12,346 nucleotides of DNA from Pseudomonadota bacterium. Its GTDB lineage: Bacteria; Myxococcota; Myxococcia; Myxococcales; Myxococcaceae. Position 1 is the stretch's first letter, and every line of letters begins with the position of its first letter. The stretch covers positions 1 to 12,346 of the forward strand of contig JAFADT010000698.1 in NCBI GenBank assembly GCA_023424585.1. Direction: 5' to 3'. Under the pieces are notes generated by a model, which ran no database searches, was not told where the DNA came from, and was given only the letters and a program-made list of their open reading frames with translations. The translations under genes were made by a program, and so were the position numbers. Positions 7,194-12,346 of this stretch are shown here, piece after piece.

Positions 7194-7246
7194 GCCTGCC
7201 CTCGCGCTGTCGTCCCACCCTCCCGGGGCCCGGCCGGAGGGCAGGC
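7194..7246 (-). terminator. Long stem between the MYXO-CTERM and EEP genes
   Basis: GCCTGCCCTC (7194-7203) and GAGGGCAGGC (7237-7246) are perfect 10-bp complements around a 33-nt loop that itself contains CCGGGGCCCGG. On the minus strand it starts 5 nt after the stop codon of the upstream gene. No T-tract follows, so it could be a GC-rich terminator of the kind common in high-GC bacteria or a 3'-end protecting stem. Confidence 0.5.
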
Positions 7247-7251
7247 GGGCA

Positions 7252-7884
7252 TCAGCCCTGACGGGACGGACGGCGGCGGCGCGCGGCCAGCGCCACGAAC
7301 ACGGCGAGGAGCGCCGCGGGCGCGCCGGTGGTGGCCACGGAGCAGCCGCCCTCGTCCTTCGTGTCGTTCGGAGCCGGCGTGACGGGGTCCGTGCCCCCGG
7401 TGACGACGATGTCCAGCGTGGCGTTGGCGTGCGAGTCCCCCGTGGAGTCGTTGTTGCCGTTCACGGAGTTGCCCGCGGCGTACACCTTGTAGGTGCCGTT
7501 GGTGGCCGGGGCCACCAGGGAGAAGTCGAAGCGCGCCGCCCCGTTGGTGAAGGCCTTGGGCAGCGAGTGCGTGAGCTCACCGCTCATCAGCTTCGTGCCC
7601 GAGCCCGCGGTCAGCGTCGCGCCGTCCACGGCCACGTTCATGCCCGCCTTCACGCCCGGGCCCCCGGTGATGGTCAGCGAGTACTGCCCCGTCTGGCCCG
7701 CGGTCAGCGCCGTGGGCCCCTCCAGCGTCACCGTGGGGGTGCTCCCGCCACCGTGGCAGCCGGACGCGGTGCAGGACACGCCCTGCTTGCCGCTGCGCCC
7801 GTTGATGCCCGTGGAGTTGGCGAACGCCGAGCCCGCGACGAGGCACACCGCGACCGCGCCCACGGACGAAAGAAGGGACCGCAT
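7252..7884 (-). CDS. Secreted choice-of-anchor V/Reeler-like protein, MYXO-CTERM tail
   Basis: This is a surface or periplasmic protein of 210 aa. Residues 1-23 are a signal peptide ending SAFA. C38-T-A-S-G-C43-H44 followed by GGG sits where related proteins carry CxxCHxGG. If it binds haem c covalently, it would be a CX4CH variant. A beta-sandwich follows (~50-165: YSLTITGGPGVKAG, ELTHSLP, NGTYKVYAAGNSVNGNND), the pattern of choice-of-anchor V/Reeler-like domains. The C-terminus has GGC181, a hydrophobic stretch (186-201) and RRRR (202-205), a MYXO-CTERM-like sorting tail expected to be processed at the Cys and anchored to the outer surface. AGGAGGT lies 6 nt before ATG 7884, so the start is firm. 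The ligand or partner is unknown. Confidence 0.85.
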   Translation of the reverse strand: MRSLLSSVGAVAVCLVAGSAFANSTGINGRSGKQGVSCTASGCHGGGSTPTVTLEGPTALTAGQTGQYSLTITGGPGVKAGMNVAVDGATLTAGSGTKLMSGELTHSLPKAFTNGAARFDFSLVAPATNGTYKVYAAGNSVNGNNDSTGDSHANATLDIVVTGGTDPVTPAPNDTKDEGGCSVATTGAPAALLAVFVALAARRRRPSRQG

Positions 7885-7967
7885 GGAACGACCTCCTGGG
7901 GGGAACCCGGAAAACCGAGGAGGTGCCCTTGTAGCGCAGCGCGGCGAGGAGCGCAGCAGGCGACACT

Positions 7968-7984
7968 CCCCCGCGACGCGGGGG
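7968..7984 (-). terminator. GC-only palindrome after the DUF4336 gene
   Basis: CCCCCGCG (7968-7975) and CGCGGGGG (7977-7984) are perfect 8-bp complements around one base. It begins 11 nt after the DUF4336 stop codon on the minus strand and lies 83 bp before the next start codon. No T-tract follows. It is a candidate terminator; the one-base centre means the RNA hairpin would lose inner pairs. Confidence 0.4.
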
Positions 7985-7995
7985 CGAACCGCGCC

Positions 7996-8691
7996 CTACA
8001 GCCAGGAGAAGGCGTCGTGGAACGCCTGCTGGCCGCCGTGCTCCAGCACCTGGCCGTGGCAGACGACGACGCGCTCCACGTCCCACTTCAGCGCACGCTG
8101 GATGGAGGCCCGCACGGCCTCCTTGTCCTTCATGAGCAGGCGCTCCAGGACCGTGGGCGCGAGCCGCCCCCAGGCGCGGTTCAGCCGGAGGTACAGGCGC
8201 AGGGCCCGGGAGTCCGCGCGCTGGAAGTGGAAGGCCAGGTCGGTGATGAGCAGCGTGCGGCTGGGCCGGTGGAAGAAGAGGAACTCGTTCACCGCGGGCA
8301 TGCCGCGCACGTGCATCTGCTCCAGCACGGGGGCCCAGGCGGGGTCCGGCGTATCGTCCAGCTCCTGGTCGATTCGCAGCGACGGCCGCTTCGCGCGCAG
8401 CCCCGCGGGCGCCACCACCCGAGCGTCGGGGAAGGCGGCGGACCAGTCCGGCAGGTGCAGGTGGTGGAGGAGGTTGGGGGCCACGAGGAAGCGCACCGTC
8501 CCCAGGGCCTCCACGGCGGCCCGCCGCGCGGGCGTGAAGGCGACGGGCGAGTGCACCCACAGCCCGCCGTCCGGCAGCCGGAGGACCGTCATGCGCCCTC
8601 CCAGCTCGAGCCCCGCCACGCAGAAGGGGGCGTCGAACACGTGCACGTCGTCGGCGAGCTTCCGGGGCGCGGCATCAGGGAGCGTGGGCAT
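7996..8691 (-). CDS. DUF4336 (metallo-beta-lactamase-like) protein
   Basis: This 231-residue protein matches the pattern of DUF4336 proteins: an N-terminal strand block WVHSPVAF (45-52), LVAPNLLHHLHLPDW (69-83), FPDARVVAPAGL (87-98), an acidic loop, FLFFHRPSRTLLITDLAFHF (137-156), and a C-terminal ERVVVCHG (206-213). The order of His-rich and Asp-containing segments recalls a degenerate metallo-beta-lactamase fold, but the full HxHxDH site is not present, so catalysis is uncertain. No function is established that I know of. ATG 8691 has AGGAGG 10 nt upstream. No signal peptide or membrane segment is evident. It is divergent from proS across a 126-bp gap. Confidence 0.85.
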   Translation of the reverse strand: MPTLPDAAPRKLADDVHVFDAPFCVAGLELGGRMTVLRLPDGGLWVHSPVAFTPARRAAVEALGTVRFLVAPNLLHHLHLPDWSAAFPDARVVAPAGLRAKRPSLRIDQELDDTPDPAWAPVLEQMHVRGMPAVNEFLFFHRPSRTLLITDLAFHFQRADSRALRLYLRLNRAWGRLAPTVLERLLMKDKEAVRASIQRALKWDVERVVVCHGQVLEHGGQQAFHDAFSWL

Positions 8692-8750
8692 GGCGGGTCG
8701 TCCTCCTGGCACGGCCGGCCCCACGGGAGGAGCCCGGCCTCGGTCCGGCG

Positions 8751-8779
8751 TTGATTTCCGGTACATCCCAGCGTAGGCA
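8751..8779 (+). promoter_or_regulatory. Possible proS promoter
   Basis: TTGATT (8751-8756) and TAGGCA (8774-8779) are separated by 17 bp. Transcription would start near 8786, about 30 nt before the proS ATG. The -10 match is weak, so this is a suggestion only. Confidence 0.3.
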
Positions 8780-8817
8780 ACCCCCCTCTTTCCATCCCCT
8801 AGCAAGGTGCCCAGCAC

Positions 8818-10251
8818 ATGGCCGAGAAGCTCACGCCCCGCGAGAAGGGCTTTTCCGAGTGGTACGTCGACCTGGTCCAGAAGGCGAAGCTCGCCGACTA
8901 CTCGGACGTGAAGGGCTGCATGGTCATCCGCCCCAACGGCTACGCGCTGTGGGAGAACATCCAGCGGACGATGGACAAGATGTTCAAGGACACGGGCGTG
9001 AAGAACGCCTACTTCCCGCTGCTCATCCCGGAGAGCTTCCTCAAGAAGGAGGCCGAGCACGTGGAGGGCTTCAACCCGCAGCTGGCCGTCGTCACGCACG
9101 CGGGCGGCCAGAAGCTGGAGGAGCCGTACGTCATCCGGCCCACGTCCGAGACCATCATCAACCGCAGCTTCTCCAAGTGGATCCAGAGCTACCGCGACCT
9201 GCCCCTGCTGGTGAACCAGTGGGCCAACGTGATGCGCTGGGAGATGCGCACGCGCCTGTTCCTGCGCACCACGGAGTTCCTCTGGCAGGAGGGCCACACC
9301 TGCCATGAGACGGAGGCGGACGCGGAGGAGCGCACGCTCCAGATGCTGGAGGTCTACCGCGCGTTCGCGGAGGACTACATGGCCATGCCGGTGCTGCCGG
9401 GGCGCAAGTCGGAGTCGGAGAAGTTCGCCGGCGCGCTGCGCACGTACAGCATCGAAGCCATGATGCAGGACAAGAAGGCGCTCCAGGCGGGCACCAGCCA
9501 CAACCTGGGCCAGAACTTCGCCAGGGCCTTCGACACCACGTTCCAGGGCCGCGACGGCCAGCAGCACCACGTGTGGCAGACGTCGTGGGGCTCGTCCACG
9601 CGCCTCATCGGCGGGCTCATCCTCACGCACTCGGACGACGCGGGCCTCGTGGTGCCGCCGCGCATCGCGGCCACGCACGTGGTCATCATCCCCATCGCGG
9701 GCAAGGCCTCCGACGCGGAGAAGGCGGCGGTGCTGGAGAAGTCGCACGCGCTGGCCGCGGACCTGCGCCAGGCGGGCCTGGGCGTGGTGGTGGACGACGA
9801 CGACACGAAGTCGCCGGGCTTCAAGTACAACGAGCACGAGCTCATCGGCACGTGCCTGCGCATCGAGCTGGGGCCCAAGGACCTGGCCAAGGGCTCGTGC
9901 GTGATGGTGCGCCGCGACCTGCGCCAGAAGGAGTTCGTGTCGCTGGACGAGGCCGCCGCCAAGGCCCAGGCCATGCTGGACCAGATGCAGAAGGACCTGT
10001 TCCAGAAGGCCAGGGACTTCCGCGACTCGCACACCTTCGAGGTCAACTCCTATGAGGAGCTGAAGGCGCGCGCCGAGGACGGCTTCCTGCTGGCGCACTG
10101 GGACCTGGACCCGAAGACGGAGGCGCGCATCAAGGAGGAGACGGGCCTCACCACGCGCTGCCGCCCGTTCAGCCTCAAGCAGGAGCCGGGCAGGTGCGTG
10201 GTGACGGGCAACCCGTCGCCCGGCCGCATCGTGTTCTCCAAGGCGTACTGA
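8818..10251 (+). CDS. proS: Prolyl-tRNA synthetase (archaeal/eukaryotic type)
   Basis: This cytoplasmic enzyme (477 aa) charges tRNA-Pro with proline. It is the short class IIa ProRS without the bacterial editing insertion. Visible features are TSETI (109-113), motif 2 around R150-H160 ([11 protein letters not shown]), the ATP-site stretch [11 protein letters not shown] (225-235), HHVWQTSWG (250-258), motif 3 around GLVVPPRIA (276-284), an anticodon-binding domain (~286-385), and a C-terminal domain ending with Tyr477, as in the archaeal-type family. In family members with a C-terminal zinc site four Cys are expected; here only C448 and C460 remain, and the first pair is replaced by an [14 protein letters not shown] stretch. 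AAGGTG lies 8 nt before ATG 8818. It stands alone and is probably essential unless a second ProRS exists. Confidence 0.96.
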   Translation: MAEKLTPREKGFSEWYVDLVQKAKLADYSDVKGCMVIRPNGYALWENIQRTMDKMFKDTGVKNAYFPLLIPESFLKKEAEHVEGFNPQLAVVTHAGGQKLEEPYVIRPTSETIINRSFSKWIQSYRDLPLLVNQWANVMRWEMRTRLFLRTTEFLWQEGHTCHETEADAEERTLQMLEVYRAFAEDYMAMPVLPGRKSESEKFAGALRTYSIEAMMQDKKALQAGTSHNLGQNFARAFDTTFQGRDGQQHHVWQTSWGSSTRLIGGLILTHSDDAGLVVPPRIAATHVVIIPIAGKASDAEKAAVLEKSHALAADLRQAGLGVVVDDDDTKSPGFKYNEHELIGTCLRIELGPKDLAKGSCVMVRRDLRQKEFVSLDEAAAKAQAMLDQMQKDLFQKARDFRDSHTFEVNSYEELKARAEDGFLLAHWDLDPKTEARIKEETGLTTRCRPFSLKQEPGRCVVTGNPSPGRIVFSKAY

Positions 10252-10275
10252 GCACGCGCTGCCGTGCCGCACCCG

Positions 10276-10303
10276 CGGGGCTGGGAGGCGACTCCCGGCC
10301 CCG
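10276..10303. terminator. Bidirectional hairpin between proS and the cyclase gene
   Basis: GGGGCTGGGAG (10277-10287) pairs with CTCCCGGCCCC (10292-10302) with a single G-U wobble, extended by C10276-G10303, around a GCGA (GNRA) tetraloop at 10288-10291. It lies between the facing stop codons at 10251 and 10311. It lacks a T-tract on either strand, but the long GC-rich stem with a stable tetraloop fits a shared terminator or 3'-end stabiliser. Confidence 0.65.
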
Positions 10304-10310
10304 TCGCGTC

Positions 10311-11555
10311 TCAGCCGCCCGCGGCGAGCAGGGCGCGCTTCCTGGGCAGGAAGGTGGCCACCGGCTCCGGCTTGCCCGCGACGGGCAGCGGGGCGGCGGC
10401 CTCGAAGTCGAAGGTGTCCCGGCAGCGCTCGCGCGTGGCGTGGGAGACGAGCACCGGGGCGCCGACCTTCTTCGTCAGGCCCTCGATGCGGCTGGCCAGG
10501 TTCACCGCGTCGCCGATGACGGTGTACTCGCGGCGCTGCTCGCTGCCGACGGCGCCCACCACCACGCGGCCGGTGTGGATGCCCACGCCGATGTCGAGCG
10601 TGAACTCGCCCCGGGCGGCGCGCTCCTGGTTGAGCGCCTCCAGCGCCTCCAGCATGGCCAGCCCGCACGCCACGGCGGCCTCCGGGTGGTCCGGCTGGTC
10701 CAGGGGCGCGCCGAAGTACGCGAGGATGCCGTCCCCGATGAACTTGTCCAGGGTGCCGCCGTGGCGGAACACCACCTCCACCATGCGCGACAGGTACTCG
10801 TTGAGCAGCGCCACCACCTGGGGGCTCTCCATCCGGTCCGACAGCGAGGTGAAGCCGCGGATGTCGGAGAAGAGCAGCGTCACCTCGCGGTGCTCACCGG
10901 CCTCGCCGTCGGTGCCGCGCTCGGAGATGCGCCGGGCGACCTCCGGGGAGAAGAAGCGCCCCAGCCGCTCGCGCTGCATCTCCTCGCGCACCACGTCCGT
11001 CACCAGCCCCATCACCGTGCGGCTGATGAAGAAGGCCACCGCGGAGGCGAGCACCATCACCAGCACCACGCCGGGCAGGAACTGGGAGGGCTCCAGGCCC
11101 GCGCTCAAGCCGAGCAGGGCCACCGCGACGATGCCCAGCGCCGTGGCCCCCGCGACGATGAGCCGCGACAGCGTCACCATGGACACGATGACCACCAGCA
11201 CCAGGTACACGCCCATGGTGAGCAGCGCGGTGGGCACGCCGTTGGCGGAGGTCCGGATGGACTGCGCCTGGAGGAAGTAGATGACGGGCATGTCCAGCAG
11301 CGCCACGCCCAGCGCGGGCCGCCGCAGCAGGTCCGGCACCCGGCGCGCGGCCGCCCACAGCACCGCCGCGAGCGCGATGTAGGCCCCCAGCACGCCGCGC
11401 GACACGCTCCAGGCGTCCGCCACGGCCAGCAGGAGCCACGCCGCGGTCGCGCCCACGCGCGTCATGTTGAGCCAGGAGCCGACATCGGCCCGCCACTCCT
11501 CCAGGCGGCGTTGCAGGGTGGCTTCGACACGGGCGCGTGAGAACAGGAAGCGCAT
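10311..11555 (-). CDS. Membrane-anchored class III adenylate cyclase
   Basis: This 414-residue protein is predicted to make cAMP from ATP at the inner membrane. Residues ~35-180 hold about six hydrophobic helices without an evident periplasmic sensor domain. A linker (~181-215, [12 protein letters not shown]) leads to the catalytic domain (~224-400). Metal-binding D231 (FSDIRGFT) and D275 (KFIGDG), ATP-selecting K271 and T345 (YTVIGD), and transition-state N352 and R356 (VNLASR) are all present. The Lys/Thr pair indicates adenylate rather than guanylate cyclase and the IIIb subclass, some members of which respond to bicarbonate or CO2. The domain should act as a homodimer. ATG 11555 begins the natural N-terminus but lacks a Shine-Dalgarno; an open frame continues upstream over the divergent gene and is disregarded. 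Confidence 0.92.
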   Translation of the reverse strand: MRFLFSRARVEATLQRRLEEWRADVGSWLNMTRVGATAAWLLLAVADAWSVSRGVLGAYIALAAVLWAAARRVPDLLRRPALGVALLDMPVIYFLQAQSIRTSANGVPTALLTMGVYLVLVVIVSMVTLSRLIVAGATALGIVAVALLGLSAGLEPSQFLPGVVLVMVLASAVAFFISRTVMGLVTDVVREEMQRERLGRFFSPEVARRISERGTDGEAGEHREVTLLFSDIRGFTSLSDRMESPQVVALLNEYLSRMVEVVFRHGGTLDKFIGDGILAYFGAPLDQPDHPEAAVACGLAMLEALEALNQERAARGEFTLDIGVGIHTGRVVVGAVGSEQRREYTVIGDAVNLASRIEGLTKKVGAPVLVSHATRERCRDTFDFEAAAPLPVAGKPEPVATFLPRKRALLAAGG

Positions 11556-11624
11556 GGATCGCCGGAGGCTACCCCACGCGCGGGGCGCTCTCCAGGCGGG
11601 GCCACCTGCGTTAGGGTCCCGCGC

Positions 11625-12167
11625 ATGGCGAGCATCGGGCACGTGGCGGTGGGCATGGCGCTGGGGCGCTTCGAGACGGGGACGGGCGCGCCCTGGCGGC
11701 GGCGGGTGGCGGTGATGGCGCTCCTGTCGCTGCTCGCCCTCCTGCCGGACGCGGACGTGGTGGCGTTCGCGCTGCGCATCCCCTACGCGGCGACGTGGGG
11801 GCACCGCGGCGCGTCGCACTCGTTCGTCTTCGCGGCGGCGGTGGCGCTCGGGGTGGCGGCGCTGGCCCGGTGGAAGGGGGAGTCCGCCCGGCGCTGGGGC
11901 TTCCTGGCGCTGGCGGCGCTGGCCAGCCACGGCATCCTGGACACGCTCACGGACGGCGGGCTGGGCGCGGCCCTCTTCTGGCCCTTCTCCCACGCGCGCG
12001 TCTTCGCCCCGGTGCGGCCGCTGCCGGTGGCGCCCATTGGCGCGGGCATGCTGTCCGCGCGCGGCCTGTACGTGAGCGCCGTGGAGTTCCTCGCGTTCCT
12101 GCCCGCCTGGGTCTACGCCCTGTGGCCCCGGAAGGCGCGCGCGGCGCAGCGCGTCCAGGTTCCCTGA
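11625..12167 (+). CDS. YdjM-type membrane-bound metal-dependent hydrolase
   Basis: This integral membrane protein (180 aa) belongs to the DUF457/YdjM family. Family landmarks are H6 in SIGHVAVG, the PDAD motif (41-44) after a first hydrophobic helix, GHRGASHSF (59-67) with H60 and H65, and [12 protein letters not shown] (101-112) with H102, D106 and D110, followed by FWPFSHAR. Conserved His/Asp residues near the membrane suggest a metal site; E. coli YdjM is a LexA-regulated member, and the substrate is unknown. About four hydrophobic segments are seen (~28-50, 66-82, 92-105, 150-166). ATG 11625 has only a weak AGGG upstream. It is divergent from the cyclase (69 bp apart) and probably cotranscribed with the following gene 29 bp downstream. 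Confidence 0.85.
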   Translation: MASIGHVAVGMALGRFETGTGAPWRRRVAVMALLSLLALLPDADVVAFALRIPYAATWGHRGASHSFVFAAAVALGVAALARWKGESARRWGFLALAALASHGILDTLTDGGLGAALFWPFSHARVFAPVRPLPVAPIGAGMLSARGLYVSAVEFLAFLPAWVYALWPRKARAAQRVQVP

Positions 12168-12196
12168 GGCAGGGGCCGGAAGGGAGGGCACTCGCG

Positions 12197-12346
12197 ATGC
12201 GCCTGTTCACCGCCGTGACGCTGGGAGACGCCCTCACCGCCAAGGCCGGGCGGGGCATCGAGCGCCTGCGCCCCCTGGCGCCGGACGCGAAGTGGGTGAA
12301 GCCCGAGGGCGTGCACCTGACGCTGCTCTTCCTGGGGGACGTGGAC
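12197..12346 (+). CDS. thpR: RNA 2',3'-cyclic phosphodiesterase (ThpR/LigT), 5' part
   Basis: Only the first 50 codons are in the window. They read [13 protein letters not shown], then [19 protein letters not shown]. The HLT (H40-x-T42) is the first of the two HxT/S motifs of 2H phosphoesterases, and the RLFTAV start with W..PE..HLTL.FLG is typical of ThpR/LigT enzymes, which hydrolyse 2',3'-cyclic phosphate ends of RNA. The second motif lies beyond the window. GGGAGGG is placed about 8 nt before ATG 12197. The gene follows the YdjM-type gene closely and is likely in the same transcript. Confidence 0.85.
   Translation, partial: MRLFTAVTLGDALTAKAGRGIERLRPLAPDAKWVKPEGVHLTLLFLGDVD

Noticed and set aside
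8713..8739. GGCCGG-N15-CCGGCC repeat upstream of proS
   Set aside because: It is six base pairs of pure GC and one arm is part of the self-palindrome GGCCGGCC. This is easily chance at this base composition.
6376..8754. 792-codon open frame on the + strand
   Set aside because: It lies antisense to the EEP, MYXO-CTERM and DUF4336 genes, all with strong family motifs and ribosome sites. Its composition is typical of GC-driven antisense frames.
8692..10668. Open frame extending the DUF4336 gene upstream across proS
   Set aside because: It is antisense to proS and crosses into the cyclase gene. The DUF4336 family begins near ATG 8691, which has its own Shine-Dalgarno.

Overview
The window looks like chromosome of a myxobacterium, most likely Myxococcaceae (Myxococcus/Corallococcus/Pyxidicoccus type). 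The reasons are very high GC with strong third-position bias, a secreted protein with a MYXO-CTERM-like sorting tail, a small protein of the kind found as paralogues in myxobacteria, and a class III cyclase with its own membrane anchor. This is inferred from content; no database search was possible. Coding density is high and no gap without a gene exceeds about 170 bases.

Left part (1-4844). A complete IS4-family element (1-1442; 18-bp imperfect terminal repeats; intact DDE/YREK transposase) starts at the first base of the window and ends 3 bp past the stop codon of modC. The minus strand then carries a molybdate ABC transporter operon read right to left: modA (periplasmic binding protein, with a tandem-repeat C-terminal tail), a 154-nt gap holding an interleaved inverted repeat, modB (permease) and modC (ATPase, 1-nt overlap with modB). 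A MarR-type regulator is transcribed divergently from modA. A 25-bp imperfect palindrome covers its likely start codon and could be its operator.

Middle (4850-8691). A DUF218/YdcF-type membrane-anchored protein converges on the MarR gene and is divergent from a conserved hypothetical protein (5703-6266), whose leader holds three short inverted repeats. Next come three minus-strand genes, in transcription order: a DUF4336 protein, a secreted protein with a CX4CH motif, a choice-of-anchor V/Reeler-like domain and a MYXO-CTERM-like tail, and an exported endonuclease/exonuclease/phosphatase (EEP) family enzyme with all catalytic residues. Two perfect GC-rich inverted repeats separate them.

Right part (8818-12346). 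proS encodes an archaeal/eukaryotic-type prolyl-tRNA synthetase. It converges on a six-helix membrane-anchored class III adenylate cyclase across a strong GNRA-loop hairpin. Divergent from the cyclase is a YdjM-type integral membrane metal-dependent hydrolase. It is followed 29 bp later by the first 50 codons of a 2H phosphoesterase (ThpR/LigT type), cut off by the window end.

I did not find a defence island, CRISPR array, tRNA or rRNA, and I do not see an obvious new multigene system. The most unusual signals are regulatory (the A-B-A'-B' element before modB, the MarR palindrome, the hairpin over the transposase ribosome binding site) and protein-level (the modA repeat tail and the possible surface-anchored CX4CH haem protein).
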